DNA of 64,000 nucleotides from Rhizorhabdus phycosphaerae (GTDB lineage Bacteria; Pseudomonadota; Alphaproteobacteria; Sphingomonadales; Sphingomonadaceae): assembly GCF_011044255.1 (NCBI RefSeq), contig NZ_CP049107.1, positions 1,736,001 through 1,800,000 of the forward strand, given 5' to 3'. Below the pieces are notes generated by a model. It was not told the origin of the DNA, did no database searches, and saw only the letters and a program-made list of their open reading frames with translations. Below are positions 34,947-44,609 of the stretch, in pieces. Position 1 is the first letter of the stretch; each line of letters opens with the position of its first letter. A program made the position numbers and the translations under genes.

Positions 34947-36098
34947 ATGAGCACTGACCCGTTGGACGCGATGTTCACGCCGCTGCGCGTCGGCAACGTC
35001 ACCATAGCCAACCGCATGGCGATGGCCCCGATGACGCGACAGCGCTCGCTGCTCGACGGCACGCCGACCAATCTCAATGTCGATTATTATCGCCAGCGGG
35101 CATCGGCCGGCCTGATCGTCAGCGAGGGCATCTATCCGGGGCCGATGGGCTGCGGCTATCTCTTCACCCCCGGCCTGCACAATGATCGCCATGTCGCTGG
35201 CTGGAAGCGGGTCACCGATGCCGTCCACGTTGCCGGCGGTGCGATCTTCGGACAGATCATGCATGTCGGTCGGCTCTCGGATCCGCTGATGCTCGACGGC
35301 GAGCAACCGATCGCGCCCTCCGCCGTGCAGCCCGATCCCAAGGCGCGCCATTATACGGTTAACTGCCCGCGCCCGAAGCGTCCCTATCCCGAACCTCGCG
35401 CCATGACCCATGCCGAGGTGCTGGGCGTCATCGACGAATATGCGCGCTGCGCCGCGCTGGCGCGCCAGGCGGGCTTCGACGGCGTCGAGGTTCACGCGGC
35501 CTCGGGCTATCTGCCGATGCAGTTCCTGTCGACCAACGCCAATGTCCGCACCGACGATTGGGGCGGCAGCGTCGAGAAGCGCGCGGCCTTCCTGCTCGCC
35601 TGCGTCGACGCGATGATCGCCGCGACCGACCCCGGCTTCGTCGCGGTCAAAATCGGGCCAGGCTGGACCTTCCATGACGTGTTCGACGACGATCCCGTCG
35701 CGACCTACACCTATGTCGTACGCGAACTGTCGAAGCGCGGCATCGCCTATCTCCAGATCGGCAATTACGGGATGGAGTGGGACGTCTACGGCACGCTGCG
35801 CCCGCTGTTCGACGGTCCGGCGATGTTCGTCGCCGGCTTCACCCGTCGGACGGCCGCCGCGACGATTGCCAAGGGCGCAGCCGACATGATCGCCTTCGGG
35901 CAGGCCTATATCTCCAATCCCGATCTAGCGGAGCGCTATCGCGACGGGCTGGACATCACTCGTCCGGACATCGCGACCTATTATACGCAAGGGTCCGAGG
36001 GCTACACCGACTATCCGGTCCATGCGGACACCGATCCGCGCCGCCTCCAGCCGGTCGATGCCGCTCCAACACCGCTGTCGGCGGAAACGACCGGCTGA
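34947..36098 (+). CDS. Old Yellow Enzyme family NADH:flavin oxidoreductase
   Basis: FMN-dependent ene-reductase of 383 residues: MFTPLRVGNVTIANRMAMAP at the start, FGQIMHVGRLSDP near residue 100 (active-site His region), FDGVEVHAASGYLPMQFLS near residue 177, and ADMIAFGQAYISNPDL near the C-terminus. Such enzymes reduce activated alkenes. AAAAGGA precedes the ATG. Follows the SnoaL-like gene closely. Confidence 0.88.
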   Translation: MSTDPLDAMFTPLRVGNVTIANRMAMAPMTRQRSLLDGTPTNLNVDYYRQRASAGLIVSEGIYPGPMGCGYLFTPGLHNDRHVAGWKRVTDAVHVAGGAIFGQIMHVGRLSDPLMLDGEQPIAPSAVQPDPKARHYTVNCPRPKRPYPEPRAMTHAEVLGVIDEYARCAALARQAGFDGVEVHAASGYLPMQFLSTNANVRTDDWGGSVEKRAAFLLACVDAMIAATDPGFVAVKIGPGWTFHDVFDDDPVATYTYVVRELSKRGIAYLQIGNYGMEWDVYGTLRPLFDGPAMFVAGFTRRTAAATIAKGAADMIAFGQAYISNPDLAERYRDGLDITRPDIATYYTQGSEGYTDYPVHADTDPRRLQPVDAAPTPLSAETTG

Positions 36099-36104
36099 CG
36101 CCGG

Positions 36105-37715
36105 TCAGGCGATCAACCGGCGGAGGCTGTCGATGCTGTCAGCTTCCGCCGCCGGCTTGTCACGGCGGATGCGGGCGATGCGGGGGAAGCGCATTGCGAC
36201 GCCCGACTTGTGGCGCCGGCTCTCGTGCACGCTGTCGAAGGCGAGTTCGACGACCAGCGTCTTCTCGACCTCGCGCACTGGACCGAAGCGGTTGAGGGTA
36301 TTGTTGCGGACGAAGCTGTCGAGCCATTTGAGCTCTTCGTCGGTGAAACCCGAATAGGCCTTGGCGACCGGCAGGAGTTCGCCGCCCTGTTCGGGATCAC
36401 CCGACCAGCAGCCGAAAGTGTAGTCGGAATAGAAGCTCGACCTTTTGCCGTGCCCGCGCTGCGCATACATCATCACGCAGTCGATCGTCAGCGGATCGCG
36501 CTTCCATTTATACCAGAGGCCGGTGCGGCGGCCCGCGACATAGGGGCTGTCGCGGCGCTTGAGCATCACGCCCTCGATCGCTGCGTCGCGGGCACCCGCG
36601 CGGGTCTCCGCGAGCTCGTCGAAATCGCGCGCCGCTATCACCGTCGACACGTCAAAGCGGTCGGGATCGAGCCGGCTGGCAAAGGTCTCCAGCCGCGTAC
36701 GGCGTTCACTCCAGGGCAGTTCGCGCAGATCTTCTTCGCCGTCGATGAGCAGGTCGTACAGCCTGACAAAGGCGGGATAGTCGCCGAGCATGCGCGCGGA
36801 AACGGTCTTGCGACCGAGCCGCTGCTGCAGCGCGTTGAACGAGGCGGCCGAGCCGCCATGTTCCTCGCGCCCCTGCGCCTCGCCGCGCACGAGCATCTCG
36901 CCGTCGAGCACGCCGTCGAGCCCTGCCGCAGCGGCTGCCACGTCGGGGAAGGTCGCGGTGATGTCGTCGCCCGCACGGCTATAAAGGCGCACGGCGTCAC
37001 CGGTGCCGACGATCTGCACGCGAATGCCGTCCCATTTCCATTCGGCGGCATAGTCGCCGAGGTCGACGGTGCCGTCTTCGAGCGGATGGGCCAGCATGAA
37101 GGGGCGGAAGAAGGGCGTACCGCGCGGATCGGGACGCTCCCCGCCCTGCCCCCAGACGAAAAGTTCGGCATAGGGTGGCTTCAGCGCGTGCCAGACTTCT
37201 TCGACCGCTTCGACGTCGAGATCGAAGGCCTGGGCGAAACCGGTCTTGGCGAGGCGCGAAGAGATGCCGACGCGCAAACCGCCGGTCGCCAGCTTGAGCA
37301 GGGCGAAGCGCCCCGGCGAGTCGAGATGGTCGAGCATCTCGCCCAGTGCGGCCGGCGCCTCCGCTCTGCCCAGCTTCATCAGGCGGTCGACCACCGCGCC
37401 GAGCGTCAGCGATCCGTCGTCGATCTCCGCCGGCTGGTCGAGCCGCTTGGGCCAGAGCAGCGCGACGGTCTCCGCGAGATCGCCGACATAGTCGCGGCTC
37501 ATGCGGAACAGGGTGGGATCGACCCGCTCGTCGACGATCGCCTGGATCGCGGACGCCTTGACCGCCGGCAGGTTGAGGTCGCCGGTCAGCGCGGCCAGCG
37601 CCCAGCCTCTGTCGGGATCGGGGGCGGTGCGCATGTAATCGGCGATCAATGCCAGCTTGGCGTTGCGCGAGCGGGTGTAGACGAGGCCGTCGAGCAGTTG
37701 GGAGAAGGCGCGCAT
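36105..37715 (-). CDS. ATP-dependent DNA ligase (ligase B/PP_1105 type)
   Basis: A 536-residue ATP-dependent ligase of the bacterial group that travels with an Lhr-like helicase and a metallo-beta-lactamase exonuclease. It has an N-terminal alpha-helical domain and the nucleotidyl Lys in AAEWKWDGIRVQIV near residue 228, followed by VMLKRRDSPY and YKWKRDPLTIDCVM. It overlaps the upstream exonuclease gene (TGATG). Only these two members of the usual four-gene set are present here. Confidence 0.9.
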   Translation of the reverse strand: MRAFSQLLDGLVYTRSRNAKLALIADYMRTAPDPDRGWALAALTGDLNLPAVKASAIQAIVDERVDPTLFRMSRDYVGDLAETVALLWPKRLDQPAEIDDGSLTLGAVVDRLMKLGRAEAPAALGEMLDHLDSPGRFALLKLATGGLRVGISSRLAKTGFAQAFDLDVEAVEEVWHALKPPYAELFVWGQGGERPDPRGTPFFRPFMLAHPLEDGTVDLGDYAAEWKWDGIRVQIVGTGDAVRLYSRAGDDITATFPDVAAAAAGLDGVLDGEMLVRGEAQGREEHGGSAASFNALQQRLGRKTVSARMLGDYPAFVRLYDLLIDGEEDLRELPWSERRTRLETFASRLDPDRFDVSTVIAARDFDELAETRAGARDAAIEGVMLKRRDSPYVAGRRTGLWYKWKRDPLTIDCVMMYAQRGHGKRSSFYSDYTFGCWSGDPEQGGELLPVAKAYSGFTDEELKWLDSFVRNNTLNRFGPVREVEKTLVVELAFDSVHESRRHKSGVAMRFPRIARIRRDKPAAEADSIDSLRRLIA

Positions 37716-38707
37716 CAGCCTTCGTCCTCATCTTCGTAACCGACCAGCGCCAGCGCCCGGGCCCGGATCTGGTTGAGTGCGCACCAGTGGACGAGCGCCT
37801 CCTCGCGCCCATGCGTCACCCATAATTCGCGCGGCGCCACCTCGCGGACCGTGTCCGTCAGTTCGTCCCAGTCGGCATGGTCGGAAATGACCAAAGGCAG
37901 TTCGACATTCTTCTGCCGGGCGCGCTGTCGGACCCGCATCCAGCCCGAGGCCATAGCGGTTATCGGATCGGGCAGTCGCCGCGACCAGCGGTCGTTGAGC
38001 GCGGAAGGCGGGCACAGCACGATGCTGCCGCGCATCGCATCCTTGTTGGCGGCGGTGGCCGGGATCAGCGGGCCGAGGTCGACACCGAAGTCGCGATAGA
38101 GATCGCACATCTTCTCGAGCGCGCCATGGATGAAGATAGGATTGGTATGACCATGGGCACGCAGTTCGGCGATCACCCGCTGCGCCTTGCCCAGCGCATA
38201 GGCCCCGACGACCACGCACCGGTCCGGCGCCGCGTGAAGCGCCGCCAGCAGCCGGTCCATTTCCTGCCCTATCGGCGGGTGGCGGAACACCGGAAGTCCG
38301 AAGGTCGCCTCGGTTATGAGGATGTCGCAGGGCACCGGCTGGAACGGCGGGCAGGTCGGATCGGCGCGCCGCTTGTAATCGCCGGTCACAACGACGCGTT
38401 CGCCGGCATGTTCGAGCAATATCTGCGCCGACCCGAGCACATGGCCGGCGGGCACGAAGCTCGCCTCGACCCCGCCGACCCGCACCGATTCTCCATAGGC
38501 CACCGGTTTGCCGTCCACGGCGCCGTAGCGGAGACGCATGATCGCCAGCGTCTCGGGTGTGGCCCAGGCCTCGCGGTGCCCGCCGCGCGCATGATCGGCA
38601 TGGCCATGGGTGATCAGCGCCCGGTCGACCGGGATCGATGGGTCGATCCAGGCATTGGCGGGCCGCACATAGATGCCGCGGGGAGAGGCTTCGATCCAGT
38701 CGACCAT
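37715..38707 (-). CDS. DNA ligase-associated exonuclease (metallo-beta-lactamase fold)
   Basis: A 330-residue protein related to the SNM1/CPSF nuclease group. The metal motif [11 protein letters not shown] is near residue 35, and [12 protein letters not shown] near 110 supplies the later Asp. Members sit beside ATP-dependent ligases and are thought to trim DNA ends. The start at 38707 ([11 protein letters not shown]) is the family-like N-terminus; a longer frame from 38746 adds 13 residues. First gene of a two-gene operon with the ligase. Confidence 0.85.
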   Translation of the reverse strand: MVDWIEASPRGIYVRPANAWIDPSIPVDRALITHGHADHARGGHREAWATPETLAIMRLRYGAVDGKPVAYGESVRVGGVEASFVPAGHVLGSAQILLEHAGERVVVTGDYKRRADPTCPPFQPVPCDILITEATFGLPVFRHPPIGQEMDRLLAALHAAPDRCVVVGAYALGKAQRVIAELRAHGHTNPIFIHGALEKMCDLYRDFGVDLGPLIPATAANKDAMRGSIVLCPPSALNDRWSRRLPDPITAMASGWMRVRQRARQKNVELPLVISDHADWDELTDTVREVAPRELWVTHGREEALVHWCALNQIRARALALVGYEDEDEG

Positions 38708-38835
38708 GGAGCAAAGACGATAGCAGCCGGAGACGGTTCCATCCATCTGGCCGCATTTCCGGGTTTACAGAAACCGAACGGTACGTATCATTCGTTCATG
38801 GGCGCGCGCCATGCGCCGAACAGAGGGTGCCTCCG

Positions 38836-39297
38836 ATGAGCTTCAGCATTACCGTCAACGGCGAAAGCCGTAGCGTCGACGTGGACGACGACACGCCGCT
38901 CCTGTGGGTCCTGCGCGACGACCTCGGCCTGACCGGCACGAAGTTCGGCTGCGGCGTGGCGATGTGCGGCGCCTGCACCGTCCATATGGACGGGCAGCCG
39001 ATCCGCTCCTGCTCGATGCCCATCTCGGGCGTCAGCGGCGAGATCAGGACGATCGAGGCGGTCGAAGGTCCCGAGGCAAAGGCTGTCCAGGCGGCCTGGG
39101 TCGCGCATGACGTGCCGCAGTGTGGCTATTGCCAGTCGGGCCAGGTGATGAGCGCGGTCGCGCTGCTGCGGGAGAAGCCCCAGCCCACCGACGAGGACAT
39201 CGACCTGGCGATGAACGGCAATCTCTGCCGCTGCGCCACCTATGTCCGCATCCGCTCCGCGATCCACGCGGCCGCCAAATCGCTGACGGAGGCCTGA
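38836..39297 (+). CDS. 2Fe-2S subunit of a molybdenum hydroxylase (isoquinoline 1-oxidoreductase/xanthine dehydrogenase type)
   Basis: A 153-residue small subunit carrying two 2Fe-2S clusters. The plant-ferredoxin motif [13 protein letters not shown] is near residue 41, with a further Cys near 60. The helical-bundle motif QCGYCQSGQ is near residue 95, and [12 protein letters not shown] near 130. It transfers electrons from the Mo subunit. The start at 38836 follows CAGAGG. First gene of a three-gene run. Confidence 0.92.
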   Translation: MSFSITVNGESRSVDVDDDTPLLWVLRDDLGLTGTKFGCGVAMCGACTVHMDGQPIRSCSMPISGVSGEIRTIEAVEGPEAKAVQAAWVAHDVPQCGYCQSGQVMSAVALLREKPQPTDEDIDLAMNGNLCRCATYVRIRSAIHAAAKSLTEA

Positions 39298-39298
39298 C

Positions 39299-41455
39299 AT
39301 GGGCGCACATGACATGACGCTGTCGCGTCGCGACGCACTCAAGGCCGCCGGCGCGCTCGTCGTCGGCGTCTGCCTGCCGGTCGGCGGCCTCAAGGCGCAG
39401 GCGGCCAAAGGTCCGCCGCCGATTACGCCAAACGCCTTCATCCGCATCGGCGCGGATGACGTCGTGACGATCCTGTCGAAGCATATCGAATTCGGTCAGG
39501 GGCCCTATACGGGCCTCGCCACGATCGCGGCAGACGAACTCGACGCCGACTGGTCGAAGGTCCGCGTGCAGAGCGCGCCGGCCGATGCGAAAATCTATGC
39601 GAACCTCATGCTCGGGGCACAGCTGACCGGCGGTTCGTCGGCGATCGCCAACAGCTTCGACCAGATGCGGCAGGCAGGCGCAATGGCCCGCGCCATGCTG
39701 GTGCAGGCTGCCGCCACCGCATGGAAGGTTCCCGTCTCGGAGATCGCCGTCTCCAAGGGCGTCATTTCCCACGGCAAGAGCAAGCGCTCCGCCGGCTTCG
39801 GCACTTTCGCCGAAGCGGCCTCGAAGCTGCCGATGCCCAAGCAGGTCGCCTATAAGGACCCGGCCGCCTACACGCTGATCGGCAAGGACCGCCCCGGCGT
39901 TCGTGTCGACAGCGCCGACAAGGCCACCGGCCGCGCGAAGTTCACGATCGACATGACCGCACCCGGCATGCTGACCGTGCTCGTGGCGCGCAGCCCGCGC
40001 TTCGGGGGTACGGTCCGCAGCTTCGACGCGGCCGATGCTCTGAAGGTCAAGGGCGTGGTCGCGGTAAAGCAGATCTCCACCGGCGTCGCCGTCTATGCCA
40101 GGGGCATGTGGCCCGCGATCAAGGGCCGCAAGGCGCTGCGGATCGAATGGGACGACAGCAAGGCCGAGACCCGCGGCAGCGAGGAGATGATCGCCGCCTA
40201 TCTCGAGCAGACGCGCCAGCCCGGCACGGTCCACGGTCAAAAGGGCGACGCGGCCAAGGCGCTCGCCGCTGGCGGTGAGGTGATCGAGGCGGAATATGTC
40301 TTCCCCTATCTCGCCCATGCGCCAATGGAACCGCTCGACGGCTTCATGGTCTTCGACGGCACGACTGCCAAAGCGCGCTTCGGATCGCAGGGGCAGACGA
40401 TCGACCAGGGCGCCATCGCCCAGGTGCTCGGCATCCCCATGGACAAGGTCGAGATCGAGACGCTTCTGGCTGGCGGCAGCTTCGGCCGCCGCGCCACGCC
40501 GAGCGGCCATCTCGCGGCAGAACTTGCCGAGGTCGCCAAGGCGATGCCCGTCGGTACCCCGGTCAAGCTGGTCTGGACGCGCGAGGACGACATCCATGGC
40601 GGCTATTACCGCCCGCTGTTCGTCCACCGCCTGAAAGGCGCCATCAAGGACGGCAAGATCACCGCCTGGTCGAACACGATGATGGGCCAGTCCTTCATGA
40701 TCGGCTCCTCCTTCGAGGCCTTCGCCGTCCGCAACGGCGTCGATGCGATCATGAGCGAGGGGTCGAGCAAGCTGCTCTACGACATCGCCGATTTCCGCTG
40801 CGACGCCCATGTCGCAAAGTCGCCGGTCAGCACCCTCTGGTGGCGCTCGGTCGGCCACACCCACACTGGCTATGCGGTGGAGTGTTTCGTCGACCAGTTG
40901 CTGGTCGCCGCCGGCCAGGACCCCGTCGAAGGCCGCCTTGCCATGATGGCCGGCAACCCGCGCGCCGCCGGTGCGTTGAAGGCCGTGGCCAAGCTCGCGG
41001 ACTGGAAGGGCCCGCGAGCCGCCAATGGTCGGGCAAGGGGTGTCGCCGTCGTGGAAAGCTTCAGCAGCTATGTGGCGCAGATCGCCGAAGTGTCGATGGG
41101 CGAGAATGGCGAGCCCAAGGTCCATAAGGTGTGGGCGGCAGTCGACTGCGGCGTAGCGGTCAACCCCGACATCATCCGGGCTCAGCTGGAAGGCGGCATC
41201 GGCTTCGCCCTCGGCCACGCCCTCTATGCGGAAGTGCCGCTGGAGGCGGGTCGGCCTACCGTGTCGAACTTCAACGACTATCGGTCGCTGAGGATCAACG
41301 AGATGCCCGAGATCGAGGTGGTCATCGTCCCGTCCAAGGAAGCACCGACCGGCATCGGCGAGCCCGGCGTGCCCCCGCTGGCGCCGGCCGTCGCGAATGC
41401 AATGGCCGCCTTGGGCCACAAGCGCCCCGCCCGCCTGCCGATGGTGCGCGCATGA
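39299..41455 (+). CDS. Molybdopterin-binding subunit of an aldehyde/isoquinoline oxidoreductase
   Basis: A 718-residue catalytic subunit of the xanthine-oxidase family with a twin-arginine signal ([16 protein letters not shown]), so it is exported folded to the periplasm. Molybdopterin motifs include [10 protein letters not shown] near residue 361, [15 protein letters not shown] near 390, and a C-terminal [17 protein letters not shown]. The substrate cannot be named; relatives oxidise heterocycles or aldehydes. It starts just after the small subunit and overlaps the cytochrome gene by four bases. Confidence 0.88.
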   Translation: MGAHDMTLSRRDALKAAGALVVGVCLPVGGLKAQAAKGPPPITPNAFIRIGADDVVTILSKHIEFGQGPYTGLATIAADELDADWSKVRVQSAPADAKIYANLMLGAQLTGGSSAIANSFDQMRQAGAMARAMLVQAAATAWKVPVSEIAVSKGVISHGKSKRSAGFGTFAEAASKLPMPKQVAYKDPAAYTLIGKDRPGVRVDSADKATGRAKFTIDMTAPGMLTVLVARSPRFGGTVRSFDAADALKVKGVVAVKQISTGVAVYARGMWPAIKGRKALRIEWDDSKAETRGSEEMIAAYLEQTRQPGTVHGQKGDAAKALAAGGEVIEAEYVFPYLAHAPMEPLDGFMVFDGTTAKARFGSQGQTIDQGAIAQVLGIPMDKVEIETLLAGGSFGRRATPSGHLAAELAEVAKAMPVGTPVKLVWTREDDIHGGYYRPLFVHRLKGAIKDGKITAWSNTMMGQSFMIGSSFEAFAVRNGVDAIMSEGSSKLLYDIADFRCDAHVAKSPVSTLWWRSVGHTHTGYAVECFVDQLLVAAGQDPVEGRLAMMAGNPRAAGALKAVAKLADWKGPRAANGRARGVAVVESFSSYVAQIAEVSMGENGEPKVHKVWAAVDCGVAVNPDIIRAQLEGGIGFALGHALYAEVPLEAGRPTVSNFNDYRSLRINEMPEIEVVIVPSKEAPTGIGEPGVPPLAPAVANAMAALGHKRPARLPMVRA

Positions 41456-42072
41456 TCGCGCGCGTCGCCGGCCTGTCGGCGCTCCTTGCCCTCGCCGTCG
41501 CCGGTGCGGGCATCGCCGCCGACAAGGAGCCGGCTGCGCCGCCCATGGCGAAGACGCTCCGACCGGTATCCGACTTCGCCGGGATAAAGGATAGCAAGAA
41601 GCGGTCGCTGGCCCTCTTCGCCGAGGTCGGCAAGGTCATCCAGCATCCGCGCTGTCTGAACTGCCACCCGGTCGGCGAGCGTCCGACCCAGACCGACGCC
41701 ATGCGTCCGCATATGCCGCTGGTCGTGCGAGGCGATGGCGGGATCGGCGCGACGGGCATGCGCTGCACCACCTGCCACCACGAGAAAAATTACGAGCCGG
41801 CCGGCGTGCCCGGCAATCCGAAATGGATGCTCGCGCCTCCCGAAATGGCGTGGGTCGGCAAGTCGCTCGGTCAGATCTGCGAGCAGATCAAGGATCCGAA
41901 CCGCAACGGCGGCAAGGACATGGCGCAGCTCGTCCACCATATGGCCGAGGACGAACTGGTGGGCTGGGGCTGGAATCCGGGTGGGAAGCGAACCCCGGCG
42001 CCGGGCACGCAGGCGCAGTTCGGCGCCCTGTTCAAGGCCTGGGCGGATTCGGGGGCGCAGTGCCCCAAATGA
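41452..42072 (+). CDS. Diheme-type c-type cytochrome, electron acceptor of the Mo hydroxylase
   Basis: A 206-residue protein with an N-terminal signal peptide ([19 protein letters not shown]). Two heme c motifs are visible, CLNCH near residue 69 and CTTCHH near residue 104. The start overlaps the Mo-subunit stop (ATGA), so it most likely takes electrons from that enzyme in the periplasm and passes them to the respiratory chain. It depends on the ccm operon located at 20628-25439. Confidence 0.85.
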   Translation: MIARVAGLSALLALAVAGAGIAADKEPAAPPMAKTLRPVSDFAGIKDSKKRSLALFAEVGKVIQHPRCLNCHPVGERPTQTDAMRPHMPLVVRGDGGIGATGMRCTTCHHEKNYEPAGVPGNPKWMLAPPEMAWVGKSLGQICEQIKDPNRNGGKDMAQLVHHMAEDELVGWGWNPGGKRTPAPGTQAQFGALFKAWADSGAQCPK

Positions 42073-42099
42073 TCGGATAAGGGTGGCTTAACGCCTCCC

Positions 42100-43191
42100 C
42101 TATCCTGATTTCCGCACGCGATATTTGGCCAGATCGCTGCCGACCTGCCCTGAGCGGGCCATAGCTTCCCGCTCGCGCGCAGCGGCCTCGTCATAGAAGA
42201 AGGGCAGGAAGGCATAACGCCGCCCTTTGGTGACGGGCTGTGCCTCGTGCAGCAGCGAGCAGGAAAAGACGAGGGCCGCACCGGTCGGCGCCCGATAGGC
42301 GCGCGTACCGAATTCGGGGAAGAGCAGATTGCCCCCTTCATACTCCTCCGCGTTGAGGTTGATCGTGCAGGCGAAGCGGCGATGGGCGGTGCCGGCCGTG
42401 GTGTTGTCGCGATGGGCGCGAAAGAAGCCCGCCGACTGCCCATCATAGCAGGCGACCATATAGCGTTCGACGCGCGTAACCTCGAACTGGAGCGCGCGCT
42501 TCACCATCGGAATCAGGAAGCGGGTCAGCCGGAGCTGGATCTGCTCTCGCAGTGCGGGATCCTCGATATGATGATCGCGCCGGCGTTTGATCTTTTCGTC
42601 GAACACGCCGACCGTCTTCCCGTCGACGGTGCGCATGAAGCCCGAGGGTTCGCCGCCGGATTTTTCATAGGCATCGATCAGACGGCGACAGATGGCGCGG
42701 TCGAACACGTCCGGAAGGATCAGGACCGGCGCGGGTATCTCGGCACGCGGCCGGCCGACCACCTGGGCCAGCCGGTCGAGAAGCGCGCCGCCCTGGGCTA
42801 CGTCAGAACGCCCCATGATCCGCATCAGCGGGTCCATCGCCATCCATATGGGACGATCTTCGTCGACGGCGTCTATCGCGCCATATTGGCGGGAGATCGA
42901 ACCATCGAAGTCGGTGAACCAGCGGATACCCGGCAGGCTGATCGCCGCCCGGCCCGCTTCCACGTCGGCAGGGTCGCGGGTGATCCCGAAGAAGCACAGC
43001 CGCCGATCATCGAGTATCGAGCGCCGCGCATGCAGATCGGCGAGCGCCTGGCGCGCCAGAGGCGAATCGGCACTCTTCACGAACAGCATCACGACGTGCA
43101 TCCCGCCCAGCGACGAGAATTGAAACTCCTTGCCCCCCCCCGGCACGGGCGCCTGGAACCACGGCGCGAACTCGCCGGGAAAAATCTTCAT
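42100..43191 (-). CDS. Fusion of a peroxiredoxin-like domain with a 2OG-Fe(II) oxygenase
   Basis: A 363-residue protein. Residues about 1-160 resemble the thioredoxin-fold peroxiredoxin/AhpC-TSA family (FPGEFAPWFQAPVPGG, LCFFGITRDPADVEAG) but lack the peroxidatic Cys: the segment after MLFVKSADSPLAR has none. Residues about 170-360 are a prolyl 4-hydroxylase-type oxygenase with the HxD of FRAHRDN and a distal His in LLHEAQPVTKGRRYAF. The N-terminal fold may bind peptide or act as a scaffold. Start at 43191 (MKIFPGEF). Substrate unknown. Confidence 0.8.
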   Translation of the reverse strand: MKIFPGEFAPWFQAPVPGGGKEFQFSSLGGMHVVMLFVKSADSPLARQALADLHARRSILDDRRLCFFGITRDPADVEAGRAAISLPGIRWFTDFDGSISRQYGAIDAVDEDRPIWMAMDPLMRIMGRSDVAQGGALLDRLAQVVGRPRAEIPAPVLILPDVFDRAICRRLIDAYEKSGGEPSGFMRTVDGKTVGVFDEKIKRRRDHHIEDPALREQIQLRLTRFLIPMVKRALQFEVTRVERYMVACYDGQSAGFFRAHRDNTTAGTAHRRFACTINLNAEEYEGGNLLFPEFGTRAYRAPTGAALVFSCSLLHEAQPVTKGRRYAFLPFFYDEAAAREREAMARSGQVGSDLAKYRVRKSG

Positions 43192-43210
43192 GGTCGTCCT
43201 TCTCCGACGA

Positions 43211-43981
43211 TCAGGCTTCGGTCTGGTTCTCGACCGCCAGGTCTTCGGCGATCGTGTCGAGTGCTTCGGGGGCTTCGCCTCCGGTGACGGCGTAAGACAT
43301 GTCCCCCTCGCGCCAATAGGCAACCGATGTGCCCTCATGGCGTACGGCTTCCGGCTCCGCCGGCGCATCGCTTGGCGCGCGAACGGCGAAGATCGACAGG
43401 GTGCCTTCGGTCGGCGTCTTCACCATGATCTGCAACGCAGGTCCCTTCTGCGTCGGGAATATCTGCGCATCCGTAACCACCCATTGCGCCGGCAACCGTG
43501 GCACGGAGATATTGGTGCTCCTGCGAATTTCCGCGATGTCGATACGCGGCGATTCGATCTGCGAGACCATGCGCCCCCGCAGCAGCGCGGTGCGATAGGC
43601 CTCGACCGCATCGCCGACATAGTCGGGTGGGCTGGCGACGACATAGCGTGCCGGAAGGAAGACGACCGCGACCAGCGCGGCGGCCATGGCGAGCCCCGAC
43701 AAGCCACGCGGCGCAAACCATTGGCGGAAGCCCCGCATGGGCCGCTCGTTCAGCCGGTCCGCGAGCAGAGCTGCCGTGCGACGCATGGCGGGCGGGGCCT
43801 CCTCAGCCTGCGCGGCGATCAGACGCAGCGACGAGCGCAGCCGGAGATCTTCGAAGAAGCGCCCCGCCGCCTCCGCATTGCGCGCAAGATGGGTTTCGAC
43901 GGCCAGCCGTCGGTCCAGATCGAGTTCGCCATCCTGATAGGCCTCGATCTCGTCGTCGGTAACGGGTTCAGGCTCCTGCAT
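43211..43981 (-). CDS. Membrane anti-sigma factor
   Basis: A 256-residue protein with an N-terminal acidic helix region ([14 protein letters not shown]), the [16 protein letters not shown] stretch typical of anti-sigma N-termini, and one hydrophobic segment near residue 93 ([17 protein letters not shown]). A C-terminal extracytoplasmic part follows. The zinc-type Cys of ZAS anti-sigma factors is absent. It overlaps the sigma gene by 14 bases, so it likely holds that sigma factor at the membrane until a signal arrives. Confidence 0.8.
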   Translation of the reverse strand: MQEPEPVTDDEIEAYQDGELDLDRRLAVETHLARNAEAAGRFFEDLRLRSSLRLIAAQAEEAPPAMRRTAALLADRLNERPMRGFRQWFAPRGLSGLAMAAALVAVVFLPARYVVASPPDYVGDAVEAYRTALLRGRMVSQIESPRIDIAEIRRSTNISVPRLPAQWVVTDAQIFPTQKGPALQIMVKTPTEGTLSIFAVRAPSDAPAEPEAVRHEGTSVAYWREGDMSYAVTGGEAPEALDTIAEDLAVENQTEA

Positions 43982-44498
43982 CCCTGCCTCCTACGATGTG
44001 CAACCGGGCATTGCCGGCGTGATGCGGCTCGCGCAGCGCGGCGCGCGCGCGGTGAAGCCGCGACATGACGGTGCCGACGGGGACGTCCAGCGTCTCGGCC
44101 GCCTCCTGATAACTGACGCCCTGCACGATGATCAGGCTGGCCACCGCCCGCTGCTCATCCGGCAGAGCGTCGAAGCGGGCGGCAACCTCGGCGAGCCACA
44201 CCGCCTGTTCCTGCCCGCCCTGGATAACGGCGCCGGGGTCGAGAGCGGCCACACGGGCGTTTCGGCGTTGTTCGCTCGCTTCGCGCCGCTTCTGGTCGAT
44301 GAAAAGATTGTGGACGATCGACAGCAACCAGGATCGCAACGAGTTACCGGGCCGAAAGGTCGCGGCGCGCTCATAGGCCCGCAGCAGCGCTTCCTGCACC
44401 AGATCGTCGGCCGCCACCGGATCGCGCGTCAGCGCCCGGGCATAGCTGCGCAGACGGGGCAGGCTTTGTTCGATCTCGGTGGCGGTCCAGGGAGTCAT
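43968..44498 (-). CDS. ECF family RNA polymerase sigma factor
   Basis: A 176-residue sigma factor with region 2 ([17 protein letters not shown]) near residue 35 and region 4 ([26 protein letters not shown]) near residue 113; regions 1 and 3 are absent. I chose the ATG at 44498, preceded by GGAAGG; the ATG at 44525 lies only six bases from a putative -10. Co-transcribed with the anti-sigma gene. Targets are unknown. Confidence 0.9.
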   Translation of the reverse strand: MTPWTATEIEQSLPRLRSYARALTRDPVAADDLVQEALLRAYERAATFRPGNSLRSWLLSIVHNLFIDQKRREASEQRRNARVAALDPGAVIQGGQEQAVWLAEVAARFDALPDEQRAVASLIIVQGVSYQEAAETLDVPVGTVMSRLHRARAALREPHHAGNARLHIVGGRDAGA

Positions 44499-44530
44499 GA
44501 CGGGGTTACGCCTTCCGTCGGGCATTTATT

Positions 44531-44555
44531 CCACGACGTCGACAAGGATCGTTCC
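44531..44555 (-). promoter_or_regulatory. Possible ECF-type promoter before the sigma gene
   Basis: On the minus strand GGAAC (44555-44551) is followed after 15-16 bases by CGTGG (44535-44531), resembling the GGAAC-N16-CGTT pattern of ECF (EcfG-type) promoters. It suggests stress control or autoregulation. The -10 is imperfect. Confidence 0.35.
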
Positions 44556-44609
44556 TCGACGCCTTCGACGGGTCTAGGCGCAGGCCGATTCAAACGCTAT
44601 CGGCGGCGC

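Noticed and set aside
39044-41419. 791-residue minus-strand ORF opposite the molybdenum hydroxylase
   Set aside because: Antisense shadow; the plus-strand gene has Tat signal and cofactor motifs.
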